From Centroberyx gerrardi (taxonomy: Eukaryota; Chordata; Actinopteri; Beryciformes; Berycidae): a stretch of DNA of 64,000 nucleotides. Shown in pieces: positions 38,111 to 50,059 of this stretch; position 1 is the first letter of the stretch, and each line of letters begins with the position of its first letter. Position numbers and translations under genes: made by a program. The DNA lies in the NCBI RefSeq assembly GCF_048128805.1, contig NC_136019.1:17319381-17383380 (forward strand). The letters run 5' to 3'. Under the pieces are notes generated by a model. The model ran no database searches and had not been told where the DNA came from. It saw nothing but the letters and a program-made list of their open reading frames with translations.

Positions 38111-38856
38111 CCGACAGCAGATGGTGGTGAAACACAGCACAAGAAATTTTGGAGCGTTTGGTATAAACTGACTGTGACATCGAAAGGGAAGACAATAAAG
38201 ATTGTATATTTAATGTGGTTGACTCAGTATAGCTGCTACATTTGCAAAGCCAAGAAATCTGTTTAGTTGCATATTTTCCCCTTGAAAAGTACAACTACAA
38301 CTAAGTCTGACAAACTCTGTTTGAGTTTGACAAAGTACAGCTAAACCTGAAAAAGTATACCTGAGACTGACAGATAAAAATGGCCACAGCTAAATTAGCA
38401 TAAGTACAGCTAAGCCTGAAAAAAACACACCAAAGTGTGCCAAAGATGATGTCCTAAAAAGGCCACCGTACTGCTATGGGATCTTCTGCATGTATTGTAG
38501 AAATACTGAATACTGAAAAAAAAAAAAAAAAACTCAACGCTTTAAACAACTATTGCAACAATAAGCTAGTATTATTTTTCTTATCTCTAGTCAACAGAAA
38601 ACCAGGTGCCTAAGAAAATAGTTGTTCAGACTAGGAAATGTACATTTTTCAGGCACGGACCTAAATCTGAAGTTACAGAGAACCTGATAGTCTAAGCAAA
38701 TCTCAGTGTAAGGTATGAAATCAGAGTGTCTCACTTCCTTTTGTACAAGCATTGACGCCTACCGATATGTGCTACTAAAAATGCTTTTTCCGCTGATGAT
38801 GTTATTTTAGTGCTCGGCCCCTTGCTGAAGCTGTCATTACACTGGGAGAGTGGAGG

Positions 38857-41199
38857 ATGTTCAGGTTGTATCTGCTCTTGGTTCCTCTCCTTCGAGCCTG
38901 TAAGTCACTGGGTCTTTATCATGATGAAAATGCATTATGGTCATCTTAACTCTTACTGAGGTACTTTAAAGTTGTGGTTGCAAAAGCTGAGGAAAGCTTT
39001 TCTGAACTAATTTAAATGTGTAATATGATATTGGGGTTTACAGTCTTACAGGTACAAACAGTCTTTAATTTATCCTAATCTGTGTTTTCAGATGGTGCTA
39101 AATCACAGTCTCTTCTCTACGCCAACCTCGGAGACAATGTGACTTTACCATGTCTCCATCCATCCAGCGACACTTATTTGTCATGGTACAAGCAAGCTGC
39201 AGGGGAAAAACCTCAATTGATATCATATTACTACACGCATTCGTCCAAATCCAATGTCTTTAAGCCCCCTTTTAAAGACAACCTCCGATTTTCAGTGGAA
39301 ACAGAAGCAGGGCTCTATGATCTGAACATTTTGAATGTTCAGCCGTCTGATTCAGCCATGTACTACTGTGGAAGAACCAGTATTACTGTGATCGAATTCG
39401 ACAATGGAACATTTTTGGTTATCAAAGGTATAAGGCTTTTTTCCTGTTTTTCCTCATAGCTTTTTCACACTTTTAAAAAGGATTTACAATTTTCAACATA
39501 TCTGTGTGTCTCTGGTTGGGACAAACCGAGACAAACAACATAACAACATATTATGTTAATGTGCTGTTATCAACTTAATTTTGTGTTGAAAAGCAGTGCA
39601 AATGTGTTTTGTCCCAAACTAAACCCACAAATGTGTTAACAATTTTTAAGAACGCATGGACTTTTTTTTTCCCCCTTTGATTTTGTCACACTTTCTCTTT
39701 CATAACCCTTTCTAATATCTAATTTCTGTCAGAGTCCAGTCGCAGGTCTTTCCTCCAGCAGCCGGTGTCTGAGTCCGTCCGGCCAGGAGACTCTGTGACT
39801 CTGAACTGTACGGTGCACAATGGGACCAGTGATGGAGAACACAGTGTGTACTGGTTCAGACACGATTCAGAAGATTCCCACCTGGGAATCATGTACACCC
39901 ACACCCACAGAGGCAGGAACGGTCAGTGTGACAAGAGCTTTGAGTCTCCTGCGCAGAGCTGTGTGTACAGCTTGCCAAGAAGGAACGTCAGCCTGTCTGA
40001 TGCCGGGACCTACTACTGTGCCGTGGCTTCATGTGGAGAGATGCTGCTTGGGGACGGAACGAGGCTGGATGTTAGAGGTGTGTAACAACACTTTATTTGA
40101 ATTTGTGCAAAAGTTACCTTTGATTTCAAATAAAAAATTACAACTTTAGCATCTGTCTAAACTGTGGTTACAAAGTGCTTCACAATGATACTAAAATAAG
40201 AACACAAAAAACAGTAGAATAGTGAAACATGGATAGTAAAACAGAAGAACATAGTAAAATGGTAAAACATGGAGAATAGTTTGCACAAGAAATACAGCAT
40301 CAGACACAATCAAAGACAAGAGAATCAAAATTGTTTAAAGGTGTGTAAAATGAGTGTAGATGGCTTTACCCTCCTCTACATCCCTGTGGTTAGATTCTGT
40401 GTCCATAGTTTAGGGGCAGCAATAGCAAATACACAATCACCCTTTAGCTTTAGCTAGTGACTTGAGGACCTAAGAGACCTAACCAATAATCAGAGATATG
40501 TAATAATTCTGAGGTGCTTGACCATGTGATGCTTTGTTCATAATACAAATTACTTTAAAACGGTATGTCTTTATGTTTTTGCATTAGTTAGAAGGTGATA
40601 TGCACTGCTAATATCACAGAAACATCTTTAAACACGCTCGATCGCTCGCTGTATTTCCGCAGGGCAACAGAGTGGACATCTTGATGCTTTGCCCGTCTTG
40701 ATATATTGCCTGGTTGCAGCGCTGATTGTGTCTTTTATCGGGATCGTCATCCTGGCCTGCATCCTCTACAAAATGACCAGGAGAAGTTGTCTTCTGTGTC
40801 GAGGTAACCAATGTTTATCAGAGAATAAGTCTCTCAGTTGTTTTGATGAGGATGATGTCAGTGACAATGATCATGATGGTGCTGATGATGAGGTTGACAC
40901 TGATGACTGGAAGGTTATGATGATATTTGATTTTTTTAAAGGGCTGCAACCCCAGCCGAGTGCCCTGCAATCCACCGCTGACCTTCAGGTAGAATATTCT
41001 AATATTCTCCTGACGTAACAAGTTCTAATAACTTTATCATCCACTAATAATTTTGTCCTCCTGTTTCCCACAGTATGAGGACTCTGGTGCTTTGCAATAT
41101 GTGGCTCTGGACTTCAAAAAGAAAGCCAAGGCCAGGAGACAGAAAAGCACAGAGGAGGAGAGCGTCTACTCTGGACTGAGACAGTCAGACCGGGACTGA
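38857..41199 (+). CDS. Novel immune-type receptor A (V + I domains, two ITIMs)
   Basis: Six exons: 38857-38899 (leader), 39092-39427 (V), 39733-40077 (I), 40663-40803 (membrane), 40942-40988 and 41074-41199 (tail); 345 residues. Junctions are phase 1 up to the tail and phase 0 into the last exon. V domain: 'NVTLPC', 'YLSWYKQ', 'DSAMYYC'. The I domain ends 'DAGTYYCAVASCGE', the NITR hallmark, but has Ser (codon 39828-39830) where paralogs have Cys, and both J-like motifs deviate (FDNGT, LGDGT). The membrane span (LIYCLVAALIVSFIGIVILA) has no basic residue and is followed by 'SCLLC'. The tail has two ITIM-type motifs, LQYVAL and SVYSGL, expected to recruit SHP phosphatases, so the receptor should be inhibitory. 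Ligand unknown. AATAAA at 41421-41426. Confidence 0.87.
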
Positions 41200-41213
41200 C
41201 ATTTTCCCTTAAA

Positions 41214-41237
41214 CCCCCCCCCCCCCCCCCCCCCCCC
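41214..41237. repeat. Poly-C tract (24 C)
   Basis: An uninterrupted run of C begins 15 bp after the stop codon of NITR gene A, in its 3' UTR. On the - strand it is a poly-G run. Its length in an assembly may be uncertain. Confidence 0.9.
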
Positions 41238-41239
41238 TT

Positions 41240-43100
41240 TCCCTGCTTTGTTTTTGACCCCTGGGATTTTAATTATTATCAATAATCTTAACTAGATCAA
41301 CTTTTCTATGTCACGGCATTCAGTAGTCTTAAGTCCTGCATATATTGTACAGTACATTTTTCTAAAGACAGACAGTTTTCCAAACAAAAAATTGAATGGA
41401 TGAACTGTTTTTCTGGACTAAATAAAGAATAAATAGACATCATGTCATTAACTCACATTTGTCCTGATATGGATTTCTCACAGTTCACATCTCACTGTGG
41501 TCAGTGATATTGTGGTAAATAAAAGCTAGGTAAATTATGACCTCCAGTTGGTGATCATCATAATGCAAGCAAACATTAATATCAAAATACTGTATATATA
41601 CTGAGAAAAGTACATGTTTTTTTTTCTATTTTTTTCTTTTTTTCTGTTTTTTCTAAAAGACCCTATCCTCATAACTTACATAAGTTTGGTATACTTTCTA
41701 TGATGATTACTATGATTTATGAATTCATGAAGATTTATGTCAGCCTAAAAAGGATGTAAACTCTTATGCAAATAATAAAAAGGTGTGTAAAAGGAGTTTA
41801 GGTGGCGTTACCCTCCTCTAAAACCCTGACTGTGGTTAGACTCTGTGTTAAATGCAGTAATGTTGCAGTTCACCTTTCATTCAATAGAGAGCAGTAGCCC
41901 ACCTAGACATCATGGACTACGTGAGGATTCTTGTAATGTGTCATCGTAAAACGAATGAGAAATTGTTTTTGCTCACCATCACACAACGAAACTCGTAGGT
42001 TGGTGAGACCACCAGACTGTTGACGTCGGAAAGATAAGCGATGTGAAAACACCAGCTATTTTTAGCGAACGAACACACAAACATTTTTAGCAACAAAGAC
42101 AGACACTTCTGAGGTGTGTCCTGTTTGTTCACACCATGCCAGAGCATCCACCCACACAGTGATCTGTGTGCAGGTACTGTTGTGGTCTACGGCTTCTATC
42201 CTTTAGCTTTGGTCAAGCCCCAGAAGTGCCTTTAACACAACACAAGACTCTCTCTCTCATTCTCTCTCTCCCCTTCCCTCTCTTTGCTTGGTGCAGACTT
42301 CACGAAGAATAAAACGACGGCTACAAAAGGCTGCAGTTTAGACCTGGGCTTCAACACGGGGTTTAAGTCGTGAAAATGTTTGTTGGAAGGTAGTTTTTCT
42401 CTTTCAGCCTGTTTGCAGGTATTGCTGCCTACTGACTAAAAAGAAGAAAAGAAAAAAAAAAACAGGTCGCTTCTACGTTCTCGCTCTGGTCAAGCCCTCT
42501 CAGAGCCTTCAGCACAACCCAAGTGGTTTCTCGCCTTTTTCTCTCTCCCTGCCCTCCTTTTAACAGGATGTCTATGTGGTTTATTTGCACTGCTGGTTTC
42601 TTGTTTGTTTGTTCCTGTTGCTTCACAACCACACTCCACTTTGATTCTGATGTACATTTTGATACCATGATACCATGCTATGGGCCAGTAAAAATATTAC
42701 TTCTCGCCCATTTAAGGAAATCAGCTGAGACAAAAAAAGAAAAGAACTCATCTCCATGTAAATAAAATCCAAAATATCATTTTTCTTTTATGGAGTCTTT
42801 AGTAAAAATTTGTTTGATGGCAGAATATGCTTATTCGGTGTGTGAACTATTCAACAAAATGGCTGCAGTATGAGTAGGAAACAAAACTCTGTAATAACAC
42901 TGCCTCCTGTGCACCTACTATGTGTGCATTAATGCAGGTTATGACACAGCAGAGACAGTGATAATACAAAATAACGCCTTTCAGCGTGAATCAATTGCGA
43001 CATTAACTACGGTGAAATGCTACAGGCTAATGCACAACAGTGAGTCACATTTGTCAAACATGCGATGAAGGTTTTTATTGTACCAACATGTCATTGTAGC
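41240..43100. other. Intergenic stretch between NITR A and B
   Basis: I see no Ig-domain exon here on either strand. T-rich and CT-rich patches are present near 41620-41650 and 42250-42280. The stretch near 42230-42480 contains two related words ('TCAAGCCC.AGA.GCCTT' and 'CTTTCAGCCTGTTTGCAGGT') suggesting a small diverged duplication. Confidence 0.35.
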
Positions 43101-43111
43101 CTGTTGCGCAG

Positions 43112-43116
43112 CCAAT
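43112..43116 (+). promoter_or_regulatory. CCAAT box upstream of NITR B
   Basis: GCCAATCACA lies 113 bp before the ATG. The same 10-mer stands upstream of NITR C. Confidence 0.45.
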
Positions 43117-43224
43117 CACAGGCCCAGAGAGTCGTATCTGATGATCAAATCAGATGGCACCAATGATAACTTCACCTGAAGCTCCTCTAGACACTCTTGA
43201 AGGTTCATTGGCATATTTCTTAAC

Positions 43225-44510
43225 ATGAAGGCTGCCAAGATGATGAAACCCTGTGCCATTCTAATCCTTTGTAAGTAAACACAGTTGTGACCAGCAGTGT
43301 GCATAGTAAACTATAATAAAATAACCATGTTTTTGCATTCATATTCTAGATTTTGTTGTTGGTTTGGCTGCTGGAATAATGATAACCTCGGCAGTAGCGG
43401 CCCAATCCACTGAGCTGGGAGAAGACGTGATATTAGAGTGTCAAATTGACAAAAAGGCACCGTACCACACCTGGTTTAAGCTCACTGCAGATAAACAGTT
43501 CAAGGTGATAGCATCAGTTAGAAATCAGATACCTCAGTATAATGAAGAATTCATGGATGGACGTTTCAAGATCTTGTCGGATAAAGGATTCCACCTTAAG
43601 ATATCGTCTATTAAAACGGATAATGGGATATACTACTGTGGTACAGGAGTCTGCAATCACATGTGGTTTGGACCCGGAACGCCTATATCTGCTAAAAGTA
43701 AAATATATTTAAACATATAAATGATGAAGAAAAACATAATTTATGATATTGTTGACCATTCAGCCATTCAATTTTGTTTTTACCTTTTTAAAGGTTCTAA
43801 ATTGAGGAATCAAACTCAGCCACCTGCCCTGCCAGTCCACACAGAAGTGCCTATGACCCTGAACTATACTGCCGGTAAGGTTTCTTTTTTTCTTGTTTTT
43901 ACTCCATATCATTCTTCAGTTACATTTCATAAGCCTTCTAAGGCCTTTAACCAAATCACACTCATTTTTCTAGGTTGCAACCTTCCATGCGACAGAACTA
44001 TTCTTGTATACAGTTTGGGGATAACAGCAGCTGTGTGTGTCGCACTCACACTTGTCCTGGTTTGTGTAATTTTCAACCTCAAGACCAGGGGATGTCAACA
44101 GAGCAGAGGTGGGTGATTAGTATTTTGTTCATATTAATATTGTAAGGTTGTTATTACTATAATATTAATGGCAATACTGTAACTCTGGCATGTGTTTGTT
44201 CACAAGGTATGACTGCTAAGCAGAGAGCTTCTGCAAGCTCCAGCTCTTGCAACAAGGTAAAAAGAAATTTCATCAGTCAGAGGCACTGAGTATACTTGGT
44301 TCCATGGCATGTGACATGTGATTAGAACACAAATAGATATGTTGATGAATGGTGTAGTCTGTACTGTGTCTCCAGGACCAGGATGCAGCACATGACCTCC
44401 ATTATGCTGCTCTGGACATAGCGGATGCCAGGAACAGGGGCAGGAGGCCGTGGACCAGCAGGGAGCCAGAGATTGTCTACTCTCAAGTCAGGTGTCAGAA
44501 CTCTGTTTAA
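43225..44510 (+). CDS. Novel immune-type receptor B (single V domain, I-domain stump, two ITIMs)
   Basis: Exons 43225-43270 (leader), 43350-43697 (V), 43794-43874 (short), 43974-44108 (membrane), 44207-44256 and 44376-44510 (tail) give 264 residues, all in phase. V domain: 'EDVILECQI', 'YHTWFKLT', 'DNGIYYCGTGV' and J-like 'WFGPGT'; it is closest to the V domain of gene E. The third exon is only 27 codons ('NQTQPPALPVHTEVPMTLNY' core) and lines up with the first strand region of an I domain, with Tyr where the B-strand Cys should be; the rest of the I domain is absent. The membrane span 'ILVYSLGITAAVCVALTLVL' has no basic residue. ITIMs are LHYAAL and IVYSQV. The fourth donor is a weaker GTGGGT. 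The gene appears functional as a one-domain inhibitory receptor. Confidence 0.82.
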
Positions 44511-47500
44511 ACATTTCAAACCTCTCAAGATCAGGCCTTGTGTTGAAGACATGTAGCCTATTGTCTGGGTGCAGACCTTCCGAGTAAATATCTGTTTAAA
44601 GTAACAATCTGTGACATTTTCATATTAATACATTTCCGTTTTGTTACCCTCTATTGTAGATTGATATAACACAAATATAACACAATGGTGACAACCTACA
44701 CCCAGTTTGTGAAAGCTTTTGCATTTGCTGCATTTGCTTTTCCAAACACCTGGTGCTGGGTAGGTGGTCCATTCAAAGTCAGAGGTTGGAAATTTCAGAA
44801 AAATGCATTGGAACGGCCCTTCAAGTCAGAAACTTTCCAAAATGCAGTTATCTGATGCCACTGTAAATGCTACCCAGCATTACTTTTAGCTTGTTTATGA
44901 TCCTCAAAATAAGATTAAGTGCAATTGTCAGCATTCCATGGCCTTAAATCTATTAAAACACCCATGTGGTAAATGGTTAAACAAAGTAAAATGTAAAGTT
45001 GCACTTAACAGTTGCTAACTAGCCACCTAATGTTGCCAAATATAATGGACTTAGCACTAGCTGTTGCTTGGGAACAGTTTTTTTTTTTAATTAGAGGGCA
45101 TTCATGTTTCTTCCTTGGTTTTTTCCAAGTTGGACGACTGGAATACATGGAGATCAGAAATTTAAACTGGGAACTTCAGACCTCTAACTTTGAATGGAAT
45201 GCAGCATTAGCAAGAGCAGCGAAAAACACCATGGCTGAACAGAGAAAGAAAAGAGCGCTACCTACAGACACTCAAACTTCATCAGCAGAAAATCCAAGGA
45301 AAGTACAGTACTGGACACACTGTTTGATTGACAGGTGATCTCTGGGAAGAGCAGTGCAGAAACACCACCGCAATGAGCGCTGAGCAACAAAGATGTTGCC
45401 AAGACTAAAAAAAACCTACCTTACTACTTCAAGGTAGATCAGGCTAGGCTGTTTGAAAATGTGAGACACTGTTTAACAAGCAGCCACACTCTTAATGTTC
45501 TAAAACCATAGAAAATCAAAGCTTCTCAACAATGCAATTATGATGCAATGCCATGGCTGTTTGTGTCTGTGATGTGTGATTTAAGAAAAGTAAAGCCTTT
45601 TGTAACATGTTGCTTCCTCTGTTTATTTTTTGTCCATGTGGTCTGACTCATATTCTCATAAGAGGTGAAGGGGAGGATCTACTGCAGTTCATCCATTTTA
45701 GCAAACTCACGCCAGAAAACCGTTAGGCCGTCCCACTGTCACTTCGTGCTACTCAGGAAGTACGGCTTCAAGTGAAGCTTCTTGGTCAGTAACACCTCAT
45801 CTGTAGCGAGTCAACAACCATGTAGCTCATACCACAATGTTGTTAAAGAACGTACATGAAGACCACAAAGATCAAAAGATGTATTTGGGTCACATGGGGT
45901 GGCGTGGTTGTGCTTTGTAAAGGTGTACTGCATGAGTTAACAGTGCTATCATGTCTATCAGGGCAAGGCTAAGCGAAATGTAATGGGAAATTATGTACAG
46001 TATGTAGTTTAAGGAGCCAAATCTGCCACCACCACCATTCGACTTCTTCACTGTCTCTCGTTCTCTTTATCTCACTCTAGCACATACACACCCATACACA
46101 AGCACACACACGGACGCACGCACACACACAGGCCTACAGTAAGCTCTAAACCACGTGCGTTACAGTCAAGGACCATGAGTGCTTTATGCTAAACAGACGC
46201 ATCCGCAACCCCCTCCAACACTGCACCAGAGTTGCCAATACTAACGCATCTGGCATGAGACACACTCGTTCAGGCTCCATCTCACGCTCTCAAGCTCCAC
46301 ATACAAATCTCACACCACAATTTAAATGGTCATTTAACATACATATCATGTAACATTCTGAACACATCTGTTGGCAGACAGTATTTTTCCCTGCATGATC
46401 AGATGAGATTGGCTCATAGACAGTAAGGACAGATGAGATTGGCTACATTCCTCCGCGCCACAAACTGCTCCTGCACTTTCTGAAAATGTATACCAAATTC
46501 TCAAGTCAGTGGTTAGAGGAAAGAACCTCCCACAATTATTACCAAAGATACGTCACAAAGTCACAGTGATTGAAGTGGAAAATATCCACATTTTCAAAAA
46601 CTGAAAATGTATCAGAATAGTGTACTACCTGTATAAATGTGGGAAAGCCTAGTGTAGCCCATCCTGCCGGTAAGGAAAATGTATCAGAATAGGCTGCTAA
46701 GAGACTAGGTCACTTCCTGTATTCCAACATAATTTGACATTTGACAACATTCCTACCCTTTCTCCTCAGTTCTTATTTCATTACCTGGTGCCTCTCTATC
46801 ATACATGATAGACTCATCCATGTGTCCGTGGTAGATCGTTCACTCCTTCATCAGTGTATGCTGAGTGATGGTAGGTGATTAGCAATAACTCAAAACTGAG
46901 AAAATGAGAACTTGTAGCACCTCCAAAATTAAATGGTGAATAATCTTAAGTAATATGCAGCAAATTCTGGCATTTTTGTGTAGGAGATGGGGAAATATGA
47001 AACAAAAATAACATACTGTTTTGAAAAGCAGGGACTGTAGCAGCTCTTCACAAAAGAAGTGAAGGTGGTGGGTGAAGGGAGACTTTGTACAGCTAAAAAT
47101 CACTGCACAACAGACAAATATGTGGTTGCTCACCTGAAATAGTTCCAAAAATATATATATATAGATTGACTATATTATGTTAATATTTCTTTGTTAAAAT
47201 TTAAAGGTCTGCAGGCAATAAAAAAATCTAACAACATTCTATTACTAAAAGGCTTGCCTTGGATATTGCTACTCACTTACACTCACTCAGCATTCTAAAG
47301 TGTTTCCATGGAGCACTGGAACAAAATCTATCAGGGACACATGGATGATTTTGATGTCTATGTTCTCATCATTTAAGTTGACCAACGGGCCAACCACCCA
47401 AAACTGCCTCTTATCAACCCACTAACAAACAGTTGGTAGATGCCGTTGTCTGCTCTACTACAAGGCACTGTTGTGGACTACTGACAAAGCATACAAGACC

Positions 47501-47570
47501 AGATCCCCCGGCTTCAGAGCCCTTTGAATAATAATATTGTTTCCTACCTGCTTTCTCTCTCAGACTTCCT
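44511..47570. other. Intergenic stretch between NITR B and C
   Basis: No Ig, membrane or ITIM exon was found. CA-rich patches lie near 46080-46130. An open frame at 45012-45338 (+) has no recognised feature. It is probably transposon-derived in part. Confidence 0.35.
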
Positions 47571-47728
<158 letters not shown>

Positions 47729-48179
47729 AAGTAGCCCATAGACACACAATTCCATACAACAAATAGACAAGTAGACAAGTAATTGGGCATATAAGCACAC
47801 CTAATAAAAAAGACAAATGTGAGAATGACATAGGTCATGACTGAAGAATACAGTATGTATTCTCATTGCACAAAGATACTGGGAAGATACTCCACCATAT
47901 TGCCTATTTTTCCCAAACGGAAAAATCACCCTTAAGCATAGTGAATATTGTGAAGTACAGACACTAACGTGCATCAAATGGGCTTGCGTGCATTTTCTTC
48001 CAGTAAATCAGCGATGCATGTTGTTGAAAATATTACACCTACTGGTCCTCTGGTGTACTTAGTACCAACTATGATATAACCAAGAAAACTCAGTCTACCC
48101 CCGGTACACCTCTGATCACCTCAGGCACTGACCTTTTGGAACTGAACGAATCCCTAGTCTGACAAACCAGTCAGCTTAG

Positions 48180-48184
48180 CCAAT
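48180..48184 (+). promoter_or_regulatory. CCAAT box upstream of NITR C
   Basis: GCCAATCACA lies 90 bp before the ATG and is identical to the 10-mer upstream of NITR B. Confidence 0.45.
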
Positions 48185-48269
48185 CACAAACAGCCTCCGT
48201 CTCCTTTTTTAGAGTTGTGTGCGTCCATAAACTCTTTCCCCTCAAGGCACAGACTGTAGAGCTTCAGAG

Positions 48270-49858
48270 ATGATGCCACTTTGCATCATACTTGTATTTC
48301 TCAGTGAAATATGTGAGTATTTTACATTTTTTTATTTTTTTTTACTGTTTCTGTGTGGGTGAATACCATTTTGAGTGCCAGGGATGTTGTGGTTTTGAAA
48401 ACTGTTTTAAACTGTGAACAACATTATGTTCTCTTTACTGTGTGTAATTCATATAATTTTTATCTTAATCTAGGTCAGGTACCAGCTGTTAAGAATTCCT
48501 CAGTTATAATACAGGACAGTGGGGTCATAAGAGCACAAGTTGGGGACAATGTGACTTTGCGATGCTCCTATCAAGATTCTGGTGCAACTTTCCTCTCCTG
48601 GTACCAGCAAACCTTGGGAGACAAACCTCACATCATATCCACATCGATGATGCATAGCACTGAAGCTGAAATTGACCTTACGTTTAAAGAAACTTCACGT
48701 TTCTTTGTACAAACTGGAGAAGGAATAAACCATCTCACAATCAAAAACCTTATGACGTCAGATTCAGCAACATATTACTGTGCGTTCTTAGACTTCAACT
48801 CAATTGAATTTGGACAAGGAGCTTTTCTTCATGTCAAAACTTCAGTGTCCAAGATCCAAGCTGTGGTCAAACAGCCAGGGTCTGAGCTAGTCCGGCAGGG
48901 GGACTCTGTGAATTTGAACTGTACAATATACGCTGAGCCGTGTGCAGGAGAGCACAGCGTCTACTGGCTCAGACATGGTGGATCTCAGCCTGGAATCGTT
49001 TATCCCTATGTTGACCAGTGCAAAGAGCTCGCCCAAGCATCCCGAGCAGAATCTCCCATGCAAAGTTGCACTTTTAACCTCCCTATGAAGAATCTGAGCT
49101 CCTCTGATGCTGGGACATACTACTGTGCTCTGGCCTCATGTGGGGAGATTGTGTTTGGAAATGGTACAAGAGTGGACATTGTGGGTATGTGATAACATAA
49201 ATCATCATATCATCTTGTCTTATATCCTGAACACGTGATAAATTAACCCTTGAATTAGTCAGCATATTTTTTATATCTGCAAAAGGCATGTATAGAAAAT
49301 ACAAAAGGAAATGAAAATGTGAGATATTATTTCTCTTGGCAGATTCGACCACAGTCTCTCTCCTCCTGGTGAATTGCCTGGGTGTGGCACTGGCTGTTTC
49401 ATTTATTTTGATCTTTGTCTTAGCTTACATCATGTACAACTTGAACAAGAAATCATGCTCTGTGTGCAAAGGTAAGTGTGATCCCCCGAATCAGAGTCAT
49501 TTTTTACATGTATTTAACCAGCTCAATTGTTTACGTGTTTTTTATTTGCAGGGGCAATCGCTCGTCCAAGATGTTCTGCAGCCTCTGATGCTGTGGTGGG
49601 TCAAGTTACTACATTAAAAAAATCCAATTCAGGCCTGCATCACCAAATAAGAATATTTTGATTGCAGCTCTTCATATGCACGTTGTTTCTCCATTTGCTT
49701 TATTCTCACATTACTTTCCATTGTTGCTTTGTTCTTACCAGGGCCAAGATGCAGACAATCTCCATTATGCTGCTCTAAGTCTGAACAGGAAGAGTACAGT
49801 AATAAGGCAAAGGGACAGCACAGAGAGTGTCTGTGTGTACTCTGGAATTAAAAAGTAG
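48270..49858 (+). CDS. Novel immune-type receptor C (V and I fused on one exon)
   Basis: Exons 48270-48312 (leader), 48474-49184 (V plus I together, 237 codons), 49343-49471 (membrane), 49552-49595 and 49742-49858 (tail); 347 residues. V domain: 'NVTLRCSYQ', 'FLSWYQQ', 'DSATYYCAF' and J-like 'EFGQGA'. The I domain has all six cysteines and ends 'YYCALASCGEIVFGNGT'. No intron separates the two domains, unlike genes A and E. The membrane span 'VALAVSFILIFVLAYIMY' is uncharged and is followed by 'KKSCSVCKG'. The tail has ITIM LHYAAL and the ITIM-like CVYSGI, whose -2 residue is Cys. The start is the first of two adjacent ATGs. AATAAA at 50030-50035. Its 3' end is duplicated at 62.7 kb. Confidence 0.87.
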
Positions 49859-50059
49859 AAATGAGTACAGTAGCACTTGACCCTTCTGTTTACCTACTTT
49901 AACTAGTAAGCTTTGTTTACTCAATAGTTTAGCCACTAGTCGGTGCAAGCTTCATAAGGGCCATGAAACAGAAAGGGCCGAACAACACAAAATAAGAAGA
50001 CCAAAAATGTGCTGTGTAAAATAATGCTTAATAAATGGTTCAATGAAACTTTTGAGTGC

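Noticed and set aside
45012-45338. 108-codon + strand frame between NITR B and C
   Set aside because: No signal peptide, Ig, membrane or ITIM feature, no recognised family, and no convincing splice context.
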